A stretch of DNA of 26,175 nucleotides from a virus: the IMG/VR virus record IMGVR_UViG_3300042373_000214, positions 1 through 26,175 of that record; one strand, written 5' to 3'. The translations under genes and the position numbers were made by a program. Position 1 is the first letter of the stretch. Every line of letters begins with the position of its first letter. Of this stretch, positions 1 through 5,873 are shown piece by piece. The notes beneath the pieces were generated by a model. That model was not told the DNA's origin. It made no database searches and was given only the letters and a program-made list of their open reading frames with translations.

Positions 1-583
1 CGATGAACGGCTCCAACTGCACCGCCACCGGCTCGGCCTGCCGCTTCGGACACTCATCGCAATACCCGCCAACGCCGCACGCTCCGCCGTCGCACTGCGC
101 TTTGTCGGCCACCGGCTCGGCCTGCTGGGGGCGATAAGACTTGAGACGCGACAGAACGTCTGACCCGGTGTGCCCGTCAAACTCAAACAGCGCTTTCTCA
201 GCTTGGGGGATATCGAAAAGATCCCAGTATTTCTCCTTGTAGTGATTACTGATCTGCCCCTCTGGCAGGACCGCTACCACCACAAAATAGCCGCCGCCAA
301 AGCACAGTTCGCCGTCGTGATGCCTGCGCGACTTGTGAACAGAGTGCTTGCCGCTCTCGGCCCACTCATTGAAAAGCGCCGCGTTGTACGACATCCGAAA
401 ATCGTACAGTTCGTTGAACGTGTGATAGCCGTCAGACGTATTCCCATCAACCACCGGCTCGGCCTGCTGCTGCGGGCGCGGGTACACCTTGTCGCCTTTC
501 TTAAGTCCGGGCGCTCGAACGACCACGGTGTCGCCGACCGTTGCGGTGACGACCCAATGCGCTGCCTTCTCTAAGTCAGTCAT
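1..583 (-). CDS. Conserved phage protein with QAEPV linkers (3' end cut by window edge)
   Basis: The frame is open from an ATG at 583 to the window edge, giving 194 visible codons; the stop lies outside. The start forms an ATGA overlap with the upstream gene's stop and has GGAG upstream. Residues 51-150 form a compact domain (DGYHTFNELYDFR, then HKSRRHHDGELCFGGG, then WDLF and FDGHT) that I recognise as a recurrent small-phage-protein domain of unknown function. The core is bounded by QAEPV linkers at residues 40-44 and 154-158, and a third lies at 182-186. Between the last two, C164, C169, C175 and C178 make a CX4CX5CX2C cluster that could bind a metal; this is inference. The linker DNA is a 17-bp direct repeat. 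No enzymatic function can be assigned. It is the most distal gene seen in the leftward operon. Confidence 0.85.
   Translation of the reverse strand, partial: MTDLEKAAHWVVTATVGDTVVVRAPGLKKGDKVYPRPQQQAEPVVDGNTSDGYHTFNELYDFRMSYNAALFNEWAESGKHSVHKSRRHHDGELCFGGGYFVVVAVLPEGQISNHYKEKYWDLFDIPQAEKALFEFDGHTGSDVLSRLKSYRPQQAEPVADKAQCDGGACGVGGYCDECPKRQAEPVAVQLEPFI
25..467 (-). repeat. Three copies of a 17-bp direct repeat encoding QAEPV linkers
   Basis: The identical plus-strand 17-mer ccaccggctcggcctgc occurs at 25-41, 109-125 and 451-467. Distances (84 and 342 bp) are multiples of three and all copies are read in one frame as Gln-Ala-Glu-Pro-Val, so exchange between copies would keep the frame. Confidence 0.9.
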
Positions 584-891
584 TTCATCTCCTTTCCAAT
601 CTCTGCCGCTGCGCGGACGATGGTTCGTCGGGTTGCGGCGTAGGGGTCATTGCCATAAAACTCGTTTACTCGGCGCAGGTTGCTGAGTTCAAACCAAACC
701 TCCACGCTTACGTCATATTCGCCGTTTTCAATACTCAGCTTCAGTTTCACCGCCAACCTAAAAGCATCGCCGTCATCGGTGAGCGGGTTCCACGGAACAT
801 ATTCAACATCCGCATCAAGCCAGACACTACCGTCGTGCCATTTCATTCCCGCCGCTTTCGCGGCAAGCTCAAGCAGTTCTCTATCCGTCAT
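580..891 (-). CDS. Conserved phage hypothetical protein (103 aa)
   Basis: ATG at 891 is preceded by GGAG about 6 nt upstream, and its TGA overlaps the next start as ATGA. The N-terminal segment LLELAAKAAGM, the central WNPLTDDGDAFRLAV (residues 34-48) and the C-terminal AATRRTIVRAAAEIGKEM form a pattern common in small proteins of phages of Gram-negative bacteria. No function is established to my knowledge. It is soluble, mixed alpha/beta and mildly acidic, with no signal peptide or membrane segment. It sits between a 48-aa membrane protein and the AEPV-linker protein in the accessory end of the early operon. Confidence 0.85.
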   Translation of the reverse strand: MTDRELLELAAKAAGMKWHDGSVWLDADVEYVPWNPLTDDGDAFRLAVKLKLSIENGEYDVSVEVWFELSNLRRVNEFYGNDPYAATRRTIVRAAAEIGKEMK

Positions 892-900
892 CCCTCTCTC

Positions 901-1047
901 CTAAAAGTAAACCGTGCGGATAATGTTGATAACAAAACCAAGCACGAAGTAAGTAACGGCCCCGACAAGGATGGCGGGGAGGATAAGCCAGCCGATAAAC
1001 ACAACAGCAGCGGCGGCTTCGCGGATGATTTCCTCGCGGCGGGTCAT
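901..1047 (-). CDS. Small membrane protein, 48 aa
   Basis: Read directly from the minus strand: ATG at 1047 overlaps the upstream gene's TGA (ATGA), and the frame ends in TAG at 901-903. The protein starts MTRREEIIREAAAAVVFIGW and continues with a hydrophobic stretch to residue about 42, ending RTVYF. Residues 12-42 could make one long or two short membrane helices, with a basic/acidic N-terminal cytoplasmic head. The gene fills the only slot between two well-supported genes, and its stop is followed at once by the Shine-Dalgarno site of the next gene. Function is unknown. It is shorter than usual gene-caller limits, so it is easily missed. Confidence 0.75.
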   Translation of the reverse strand: MTRREEIIREAAAAVVFIGWLILPAILVGAVTYFVLGFVINIIRTVYF

Positions 1048-1304
1048 CGTTCGTACTTTTCTTTCAGGCGGGCCAGGGTTTGCCTTTCTTTGGCTTCTTC
1101 GGCGATCTTGCGGCGCTCTTCTTCCTCACGGTAAACCGCGGCTTGGAAGTCTGCATAAGCATCGTTATAACAATGTACGAACCACTCCGAGATGCGCTCA
1201 TCACATTCGCCTGGGTGCGCAGCCCAGTGCAAGCTGGCTTCCCGCGTGAAATCTTTGCCGTAAATACTGAACTTCACTTCTAAGTGAAACCTGTCGTCGC
1301 TCAT
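1044..1304 (-). CDS. Hypothetical protein with charged C-terminal helix (86 aa)
   Basis: I chose the ATG at 1304 over an in-frame start about 100 nt upstream because it has AAGGAG six bases before it and overlaps the preceding gene's TGA. The longer frame would also run through the small membrane gene at 1301-1420. Residues 1-57 look like a small alpha/beta domain containing FSIYGKDF, HWAAHPGECDERISEWF and the aromatic-rich CYNDAYADF. Residues 58-86 form a highly charged Glu/Lys/Arg helix, probably a coiled coil. I do not recognise the family. It ends with an ATGA overlap into the 48-aa membrane protein. Confidence 0.75.
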   Translation of the reverse strand: MSDDRFHLEVKFSIYGKDFTREASLHWAAHPGECDERISEWFVHCYNDAYADFQAAVYREEEERRKIAEEAKERQTLARLKEKYER

Positions 1305-1420
1305 CTGTTGCTCCTTGATAACAACCCGGCCAAGACGCCGAGAGCAAAAATGATAAGCGTTTCTAGCTTCACAGAATGTAAAACCTTTGTGTATTCCATA
1401 CACACTTCCGGCACATTCAT
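1301..1420 (-). CDS. Tiny single-pass membrane protein, 39 aa
   Basis: Read directly from the minus strand: ATG at 1420 lies one base after the RNA ligase stop, and AAGGAGAAGTGAG (the ligase's last codons) supplies the ribosome site. The TGA at 1301-1303 overlaps the next gene's ATG. The protein is MNVPEVCMEYTKVLHSVKLE followed by a hydrophobic segment (TLIIFALGVLAGLL, residues 21-34) and a basic SRSNR tail. This suggests one membrane helix with the positive C-terminus inside. It exactly fills what would otherwise be a 117-bp gap in an operon that has almost no gaps. Function is unknown. Confidence 0.72.
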   Translation of the reverse strand: MNVPEVCMEYTKVLHSVKLETLIIFALGVLAGLLSRSNR

Positions 1421-1421
1421 C

Positions 1422-2444
1422 TCACTTCTCCTTGAGCAAGTATTCGTTGCTGACCGCTTTCCAGTGTTCGTAACCGTCAACCTGTTTGAACACTAATCCC
1501 TCGCGGGACTTGTAGGGACTCAGCAGGCTCTTTCCATCAGCCATCATGAGGATGTCCGCGACCGGGTAGACTTCTTGGGTAAACGGGGCGTAAATCACAG
1601 GTACTGGGCAAAACGAAGGGTCGATCACGGGCACATGATGCAACCCTAGTGATTGGCAAAACTCTCGGCGTGCATATGGATTAAGGTAAACGCCATCTTT
1701 GATGCTATACACACCAAACACAAAGAACTCATGCTGTGAAAGGTTGTAATAGTTACCTTGGATACCCGGACCAATAAGCTCGCCTTGCAGCACCAAGTTA
1801 TCAAAGTCTTGTAGCTTCGACTCCAAGTCTTCTCGGATAGCCACAGCCCAGAAGTTCCCGCCGTCTTCACGATCCAGCTTGACGTTGCGGCTGCACACAA
1901 TGAACTCACCGTGTAACTTACCCACGGTCATGGAGCTACCTTCAAGCTTCTCTGTGACTTCATAACAAAGTTGCCGCAACGCAGGCCACTCGCGGGTCAA
2001 GTTCTGAATACGCTCTTCATCGGTCTTGGGAATCTCCGCAGGCCAATTGCTAACAGCGCCTTGCCGTTGGCTACCTTCAACTACGTGCGGCTCCCACTTC
2101 TGAATGCCCAAAAGCTCGGAGACATCATCGCCTTCAACTGCATCTGGCAGCGCCTTCATCGACAACACCAAACCCTGCGACAACTGCCCACGCAGCTTGA
2201 TAGTACGCAGCCGCTCACCCAGCACACCATTGAACGCTCGCGGCGGATTGCCTCGACTCAGGAACGGCGCAAGCTCGTGCGGAATCCAGCTATCAACTTC
2301 GCAGTAAACAACCAGATCGCCCACCGCATACTCACCGCGCTGGATCACAACCTTCCAGCCATCGATAACAGCACAATCAATTGCATCTGCCCCCGGTATA
2401 GGCAGGATCTCAGAGACACGCCGGATCGTTGCCAGCTTACGCAT
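1422..2444 (-). CDS. RNA ligase, DRB0094/DraRnl type
   Basis: A 340-aa ATP-dependent RNA ligase that should seal nicked RNA through enzyme-AMP and RNA-adenylate intermediates. The N-terminal about 110 residues match the OB-like domain of the Deinococcus DRB0094/DraRnl group (LATIRRVSEILPIPGAD at 4-20, GDLVVYCEVDSWIP at 42-55). The nucleotidyltransferase domain follows: motif I KLEG with adenylated K166, motif III-like FFVFGVY near 240-246, motif IV EGLVFK at 315-320, and motif V around WKAVSNEYLLK at 328-338. All catalytic landmarks are present and the length is normal for the family. It overlaps the upstream coiled-coil gene by 8 bp (ATGCGTAA), with AAGGAG 7 nt before the start. A role in repairing tRNA or other RNA cut by host nucleases is known for some phage RNA ligases and is only inferred here. 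Confidence 0.93.
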   Translation of the reverse strand: MRKLATIRRVSEILPIPGADAIDCAVIDGWKVVIQRGEYAVGDLVVYCEVDSWIPHELAPFLSRGNPPRAFNGVLGERLRTIKLRGQLSQGLVLSMKALPDAVEGDDVSELLGIQKWEPHVVEGSQRQGAVSNWPAEIPKTDEERIQNLTREWPALRQLCYEVTEKLEGSSMTVGKLHGEFIVCSRNVKLDREDGGNFWAVAIREDLESKLQDFDNLVLQGELIGPGIQGNYYNLSQHEFFVFGVYSIKDGVYLNPYARREFCQSLGLHHVPVIDPSFCPVPVIYAPFTQEVYPVADILMMADGKSLLSPYKSREGLVFKQVDGYEHWKAVSNEYLLKEK

Positions 2445-3003
2445 TCTTTTTCTCCTTCGCTTTCAACATTGCGTCCGCTTGTTCATATACCGCTTCAGCT
2501 ACCTGCTTTTCGCTGAACCCTTCAACCATCGCGGGGTTTGCATAAAACCCTTGCAGCACGACACAAGCAAACTGATCGCGCAGTTCGTCGTCCCTGATTG
2601 CTACGTCTTTGTCGCTATGCGAGGCTAGCGCAAGGTTGTTTAGCTCCACTACCAGCAGGTTGTTGGAGCTACCTAGCTCGATGTTTCTTTTAATCAAGCC
2701 GTCGTTCGCATGGGACACTTCTTTAACTTCCGCTTCCAGCCGGATGTTTTCTTCGATTAGTTTGTCGCGTTCTTTGACCGTGGGCGCGTACATCTTGAGC
2801 AGTTCGTCGTTATTTTTAGATACCATGTTGTACTTGTCGTTGGTTTCTCTAAGCTGCCGGATGTTTTTTTCTGCTAGTTCTTTAACCTCCGCTTCCAGCG
2901 TCTCAATCCTTTCGGCTGCTTGGCGGCACAGCAAATATAAATCGTGATAGGTACCGTAGTATTTACCAACATCTTTCAACTTCTCAAGCAATGTTTTATC
3001 CAC
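2437..3003 (-). CDS. Coiled-coil phage protein (188 aa, GTG start)
   Basis: The start codon is GTG (minus-strand GTGGATAA, overlapping the upstream stop by 8 bp), with AGGAGAAGAACG in front. Residues about 28-125 are dense in Glu/Lys/Leu/Asn with heptad-like spacing (RIETLEAEVKELAEKN, RLEAEVKEVSHAN), indicating a long coiled coil and probable oligomer. The C-terminal part (residues 135-184: AIRDDELRDQFACVVLQGF, then FSEKQVAEAVYEQADAMLKA) matches a short module I recognise from many small phage proteins, often at the end of unrelated N-terminal regions. No catalytic motif is seen. The last codons (KEKKN) double as the ribosome site of the RNA ligase gene. Confidence 0.85.
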   Translation of the reverse strand: MDKTLLEKLKDVGKYYGTYHDLYLLCRQAAERIETLEAEVKELAEKNIRQLRETNDKYNMVSKNNDELLKMYAPTVKERDKLIEENIRLEAEVKEVSHANDGLIKRNIELGSSNNLLVVELNNLALASHSDKDVAIRDDELRDQFACVVLQGFYANPAMVEGFSEKQVAEAVYEQADAMLKAKEKKNA

Positions 3004-3193
3004 CGTTCTTCTCCTCTACTTTGCACATGATGCGCGTGGTTTTGTTTTGAATGTAGCCCTGCTGTTTGCACTGTGATTCGATGTCTCCAAAGTGACGGTT
3101 ATCTGTGAATATAGCGATAATCCCAACCGCACTAAGCGCCGCAAGAACCACAACAGCAATAAAAACGGGAATAGCCCCCGGCGCGTCATCCAT
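2996..3193 (-). CDS. Small single-pass membrane protein (65 aa)
   Basis: ATG at 3193 sits in an 8-bp ATGGATGA overlap with the upstream gene and has GGGAG upstream. After a short acidic head (MDDAPGAIP) there is one strong membrane helix, residues 9-29 (VFIAVVVLAALSAVGIIAIF). A polar domain follows with two cysteines, C42 and C57, flanking a Gly-Tyr-Ile-Gln-Asn segment; a disulfide is possible if this face is periplasmic. The acidic N-terminus with a helix and a hydrophilic C-terminus would fit an N-in or N-out single-pass protein. Function is unknown. It ends in EEKNGG, encoded by the recurrent junction sequence. Confidence 0.8.
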   Translation of the reverse strand: MDDAPGAIPVFIAVVVLAALSAVGIIAIFTDNRHFGDIESQCKQQGYIQNKTTRIMCKVEEKNGG

Positions 3194-3374
3194 TGTTCTT
3201 CTCCCTGTACACTTTATAAGGTGCCATTAGTTGTTTTGCTAACTCAATCGCGCTGGTAAATTCTTCGGGGTTCAACCCAACAAAAACAAGTTTGTTAGCT
3301 GACTTTGAAATCAGCGTGCCCCTGTCCTCTTCAAGCTTTTTAAGCTCGGCAATGACTTTGGTTAGCTCATCCAT
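3186..3374 (-). CDS. Small hypothetical protein (62 aa)
   Basis: ATG at 3374 lies in an ATGGATGA overlap with the previous gene, with AAGGAGAAGAACA directly upstream, an excellent ribosome site. The protein is mostly helical: a charged helix (residues 1-20, LTKVIAELKKLEEDRG), then FVGLNPEEFTSAIELAKQL and a KEKNNG-like end. The FVGLNPEEF stretch resembles the WVGLT-x-x-(D/E)-I element of the next two genes, so it may be a divergent relative. I do not recognise a domain and infer no function. Confidence 0.78.
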   Translation of the reverse strand: MDELTKVIAELKKLEEDRGTLISKSANKLVFVGLNPEEFTSAIELAKQLMAPYKVYREKNNG

Positions 3375-3651
3375 TGTTCTTCTCCTTGAGAATCCGTTGC
3401 GTTGTAAGAATTACATCTTCCCTGTCTCGTGGACAATCGGCCTCGGTGTATGTGCAAACCTCTATATCTTCTTTGGTCAACCCAACCCAATTGCGCTTGC
3501 GAAAAAAACCAAGTTTGTTAAGCGCACCTTCAAGATTGAGCGCATCCTCCAGACTAATTTGAGAAAACATTGGTATTGGAGTAGGTGCGCTGACTGACAA
3601 AAAAGTTTTAGGATATTGCTGCAATTGTTCCGCCCAAAATTCAGGACTCAT
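3367..3651 (-). CDS. WVGLT-motif small phage protein (94 aa)
   Basis: ATG at 3651 forms an ATGA overlap with the upstream gene and has AAGGAGAAGAACAC before it. Residues 52-62 carry RKRNWVGLTKEDI, a short element also present in the neighbouring 63-aa protein and seen in many small phage proteins, where its function is unknown. The N-terminal half (MSPEFWAEQLQQYP, then SLEDALNLEGALNKLGFF) is unfamiliar. Two cysteines lie at about 66 and 73. The C-terminal KEKNNG is dictated by the downstream ribosome site. Probably soluble. Confidence 0.78.
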   Translation of the reverse strand: MSPEFWAEQLQQYPKTFLSVSAPTPIPMFSQISLEDALNLEGALNKLGFFRKRNWVGLTKEDIEVCTYTEADCPRDREDVILTTQRILKEKNNG

Positions 3652-3839
3652 GTGTTCTTCTCCTTAAGTTTTTCTGCGATGTCTTTTACCAGCGCACGGA
3701 AGTAAGCTCTGCCGTCAAAGTCAAACTTCTCAAAAAGATATTCAATCTCTCCATCAGTCAGTCCAACCCACTCACGCTTAGGCTCCGGGACGCGGGCCTT
3801 AACCCACTCCATGAACTGCTCGGCTTCTTTATTGTTCAT
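3648..3839 (-). CDS. WVGLT-motif small phage protein (63 aa)
   Basis: ATG at 3839 is in an ATGA overlap with the upstream gene, and AGGGGAAAAGA provides the ribosome site. The element REWVGLTDGEIEYLF at residues 22-36 is followed by an amphipathic helix (ALVKDIAEKLKEK) at the C-terminus. It shares the WVGLT element with the following 94-aa gene; the flanking sequences differ. Such proteins are frequent in the accessory early region of phages of Gram-negative bacteria with no known role. No membrane segment or catalytic motif. Confidence 0.78.
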   Translation of the reverse strand: MNNKEAEQFMEWVKARVPEPKREWVGLTDGEIEYLFEKFDFDGRAYFRALVKDIAEKLKEKNT

Positions 3840-4084
3840 TCTTTTCCCCTTGCTCGGATTGCGTCGGCAAACATAACCCCATAAAACGGATCAGTCTCCA
3901 AGCACACCCTCGCGCATTCTTCGCGCTCTGCTATGGCGGCGGCTTCGGTAACAAGGCGTGCGAAATTTTCTATTTCTTTGTCGGAGGCCAGCATGATGTC
4001 CCACGCATCTGGGCCGTGGTGACGAACGACGAGCGCCGAGTTCCGAAAACCAGCTTCTTTTGCCAGCCAACGAAAGTCGATCAT
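3836..4084 (-). CDS. AERE-CA-VC family small phage protein (82 aa)
   Basis: ATG at 4084 in an ATGA overlap, with AGGGGAAAAGA as ribosome site. The C-terminal half carries AAIAEREECARVC (residues 48-60) and ends in AIRARGKE. The same ending is found in the gene just upstream (4081-4404), so the two are likely related by duplication or share an exchangeable C-terminal module. The N-terminal part (MIDFRWLAKEAGF and DAWDIMLASDKEIENFARLV) differs from its neighbour. The AEREACAKVC-type module is common in phage early proteins; the paired cysteines could bind metal, but this is not established. Confidence 0.82.
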   Translation of the reverse strand: MIDFRWLAKEAGFRNSALVVRHHGPDAWDIMLASDKEIENFARLVTEAAAIAEREECARVCLETDPFYGVMFADAIRARGKE

Positions 4085-4105
4085 TCTTTTCCCCTTGCTC
4101 GGATT
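3836..4105 (-). repeat. 25-bp direct repeat at two successive gene junctions
   Basis: The 25 bases starting tcattcttttccccttgctc are identical at 3836-3860 and 4081-4105. Each copy encodes the IRARGKE end of one gene, its TGA, the ribosome site and the ATG of the next gene. The intervening unit is exactly one gene (82 aa). Confidence 0.9.
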
Positions 4106-4404
4106 ACAAATGCACAGTCAACTGGAGTCGGCCATTTACAACAATCTGTTCCCTCGGCTTTCCGCCCCATCTCATCACATACCTTCGCACACGCCTCGCG
4201 TTCGGCAGCGGCAACAAGAGCGGCAAAGTGATACCGCGTAAATTGCTCGCCATCTTTTATGGATTCGTACAACGCTTGATGCCATAGCGCGTCAAGCTCT
4301 TTTCGATCTTCTTCGCTTTGTTTTCTTCTGACTTCCTCAGCCATTTCCGTAAAAACCTTCCCGGTGTTGGCGATGGCCCTGCGTAAGTTGTCGGCGTGGG
4401 TCAT
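4081..4404 (-). CDS. AERE-CA-VC family small phage protein (107 aa)
   Basis: ATG at 4404 in an ATGA overlap with the previous gene. The N-terminal about 60 residues are helical and charged (NLRRAIANTGKVFTEMAEEV, EEDRKELDALWHQALYESI). The module FAALVAAAEREACAKVCDEM begins near residue 61, a further cysteine pair (CC) and a Cys lie near 88-97, and the protein ends IRARGKE. This C-terminal module is shared with the next gene down to the DNA level, with a 25-bp identical junction. Four to five cysteines in the module suggest possible metal binding, unproven. Function unknown. Confidence 0.82.
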   Translation of the reverse strand: MTHADNLRRAIANTGKVFTEMAEEVRRKQSEEDRKELDALWHQALYESIKDGEQFTRYHFAALVAAAEREACAKVCDEMGRKAEGTDCCKWPTPVDCAFVIRARGKE

Positions 4405-4733
4405 TCTGTTCCCTCCGCTTTCTTGATTGCGCTATCCATCATTTCCTGAGCAATTGCTCCAACATATACGCCGGTCTCTTTGATGCGCTTCAATGCCTCC
4501 AGAAGATCCGGCGCTGCCGCGATCAGATAAGCATCTTCGGGTGATATCTCAAGGTAATCGCCTGCCCAATGGTTGTTTGAAGCGCGTACCGGACCTATTG
4601 ACCTTGCGACCCACCACAACTCATCCCCAACTTTTGCGTTCGGCTTACCATTTTCTCGCCAGTGCGCGACATCACTACGATCCATACGGCAGACGAACTT
4701 TTCGACCTCCCACGGTCCCTTTGTATAGCTCAT
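4401..4733 (-). CDS. Conserved phage protein with TKGPWEVEK start and AAAPDLLEALK motif (110 aa)
   Basis: ATG at 4733 in an ATGA overlap. The protein opens MSYTKGPWEVEKF, has RSIGPV and NHWAGDYLEISPEDAYL in the middle, and LIAAAPDLLEALKRI at residues 70-84. This is a widespread phage family in which the AAAPDLLEAL segment is highly conserved. No function is known to me. The N-terminal half looks beta-rich with several aromatics, and the C-terminal half is an amphipathic helix. Length is typical for the family. Confidence 0.87.
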   Translation of the reverse strand: MSYTKGPWEVEKFVCRMDRSDVAHWRENGKPNAKVGDELWWVARSIGPVRASNNHWAGDYLEISPEDAYLIAAAPDLLEALKRIKETGVYVGAIAQEMMDSAIKKAEGTE

Positions 4734-4954
4734 ACCTCACCCCGCTCAACTTTCGTAACTGCTGCGACAATGGCTTCGATCTTGTTGCGCAGATCGCTCG
4801 GGACAAAATCAATGCAGTCTTCCAAGGTGGAGGTAATAAAGGTAATCACTAACTTGGCGTCCTCAGTAGCTTCGCGCAGGGTGAGGAGTTCTTTGTAATG
4901 CTCCAACGAAAGATCGTCGGACTGAAGTTCAAGGTGGTTGTACTTGTTGCTCAT
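4730..4954 (-). CDS. Small helical hypothetical protein (74 aa)
   Basis: I place the start at ATG 4954 (MSNKYNHLEL), preceded by GGAGG with a five-base spacer and overlapping the upstream TGA as ATGA. An in-frame ATG four codons earlier (4966) lacks this spacing. The protein is acidic and almost entirely helical (LSLEHYKELLTLREATEDAK, then LRNKIEAIVAAVTKVERG). I do not recognise it. It sits directly after the winged-helix gene, so translational coupling is likely. Confidence 0.76.
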   Translation of the reverse strand: MSNKYNHLELQSDDLSLEHYKELLTLREATEDAKLVITFITSTLEDCIDFVPSDLRNKIEAIVAAVTKVERGEV

Positions 4955-5145
4955 CTGATCCTCCAATAGTTAAGTTTGTTTGCGCCATTACGGATACTGC
5001 GTCTGACTAGCTTGAGATCCCACAGAACTACCAGTGCAGCGTAGACAGTCGCTCGTTTCATCCCCATCGCTTCGCATATTTGCTGAACAGTCTGCTCACC
5101 ATTTTTTTCAAGCACGCGAAGGATGAGGGTCTTGGTTGGACTCAT
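4951..5145 (-). CDS. Small winged-helix DNA-binding protein (64 aa)
   Basis: MSPTKTLILRVLEKNGEQTV at the N-terminus is a typical first helix and turn. The helix-turn-helix spans about residues 18-39 (TVQQICEAMGMKRATVYAAL), and a wing-like beta hairpin follows (VRRSIRNGANKLNYWRI, 47-63). The fold resembles minimal MarR/ArsR/TrmB-type winged helices used as repressors; no effector domain is present. The start at 5145 lies two bases after the upstream stop and has no clear Shine-Dalgarno site, so translation may depend on coupling. A role as a phage transcription regulator is inferred. Confidence 0.8.
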   Translation of the reverse strand: MSPTKTLILRVLEKNGEQTVQQICEAMGMKRATVYAALVVLWDLKLVRRSIRNGANKLNYWRIR

Positions 5146-5147
5146 AG

Positions 5148-5339
5148 TCAAACTTGGTAGGGAGTGCCGCCGTTCTCTTTCAAAAGCTTTATGTTTGCGT
5201 TCATCAATCGCATCTCGGTAATCGCATCGAAGACAAGCAGTGATGCCCGATCCCAATCCTTTTTTGCCAGAAGCTCTTCAATATCTTTCACCAGATGCTT
5301 GAGTGAAATGATGTGCGCCGAATAATCAACAACTGCCAT
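5148..5339 (-). CDS. Small helical phage protein (63 aa)
   Basis: Start at ATG 5339 (MAVVDYSAHIISLKHLVKD), with GGAG six bases upstream; it overlaps the preceding gene by 14 bp. An in-frame ATG at 5375 is rejected because it lies deeper in the upstream gene and has no ribosome site. The sequence predicts a two- or three-helix bundle: SLKHLVKDIEELLAKKDWD, then ASLLVFDAITEMRLMNANIKLL. Similar short helical proteins occur in many phage early regions; function unknown. The next gene begins two bases after its stop. Confidence 0.78.
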   Translation of the reverse strand: MAVVDYSAHIISLKHLVKDIEELLAKKDWDRASLLVFDAITEMRLMNANIKLLKENGGTPYQV

Positions 5340-5601
5340 TACTATCTCCTCTAAGTCCGAATTCCATGCGATCAAAGATTTCCAACTCCAGACCTTTCCT
5401 GTCTTTGTCGTTCATCTTTCGTTCAATTAACTTGGCTGGCTTTCCTTTTCGAGTAAGGATCACGTAGTCGCCATACCCGCCCTCTTCTGGCGCCCAGGTA
5501 TCTGGATGCCCACCCCACTTCGGCGGAAGGTATGGCTCCCAGCTAGTCACCTCAATGATGCAAGGGATGCCAAGAACCTGGGTTTCAAATGAGCAGATCA
5601 T
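5326..5601 (-). CDS. Hypothetical phage protein with GHPDTWAPEEGG motif (91 aa)
   Basis: ATG at 5601 forms an ATGA overlap with the ribbon-helix-helix gene; the longer frame to 5682 would run deep into that gene. Residues 1-60 appear beta-rich (FETQVLGIPCIIEVTSWEPY). A Trp/Pro/Gly-rich loop follows (YLPPKWGGHPDTWAPEEGGY, 34-53 region), then YVILTRKGKPAKLIERKM. The aromatic Gly-His-Pro-Asp loop could be a functional site, but I do not recognise a known enzyme family. The C-terminus is polar. Probably soluble. Confidence 0.76.
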   Translation of the reverse strand: MICSFETQVLGIPCIIEVTSWEPYLPPKWGGHPDTWAPEEGGYGDYVILTRKGKPAKLIERKMNDKDRKGLELEIFDRMEFGLRGDSNGSC

Positions 5602-5873
5602 TTTGATAACGCCAGTACTCTGTCGGACAACACAGCGCCCATGTCCCGGCCCTTGATTGCAACCATCTGGGCTTCCGGGCATTCGTAAATCACTTGCGCC
5701 GCCTCTTTGATGCCGGCGTTGTAGCCAGCCGTGTAAGTGTCGTTACCTGCCAAGATCATGTTGATGGCATCCCGAATCAAAGCGGACGCCTTTCGTTCCT
5801 TGGCAAACTCCTTTAGCTTGGCGTGGACATCTTCTGCCAAGTAAAAGGAGTAAGGGATCATCTTGTTTTCCAT
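5598..5873 (-). CDS. Ribbon-helix-helix type DNA-binding protein (91 aa)
   Basis: Residues 5-42 (IPYSFYLAEDVHAKLKEFAK, then ASALIRDAINMIL) match the beta strand and two helices of the Arc/MetJ/CopG fold, which binds DNA as a dimer through the strand. The C-terminal half (YTAGYNAGIKEAAQVIYE, then GAVLSDRVLAL) is a second helical region seen in similar phage proteins. Start ATG 5873 has GGAG eight bases upstream and overlaps the preceding gene by 16 bp; ATG 5861 (MIPYSF) is an alternative. Likely a transcription regulator of the early operon or host genes, by inference. Confidence 0.82.
   Translation of the reverse strand: MENKMIPYSFYLAEDVHAKLKEFAKERKASALIRDAINMILAGNDTYTAGYNAGIKEAAQVIYECPEAQMVAIKGRDMGAVLSDRVLALSK

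Noticed and set aside
2437-3839. Shared KEKN C-termini taken as evidence of one protein family
   Set aside because: The residues are forced by the ribosome site of the next gene (AAGGAGAAGAAC), so similarity is not evidence of common function.
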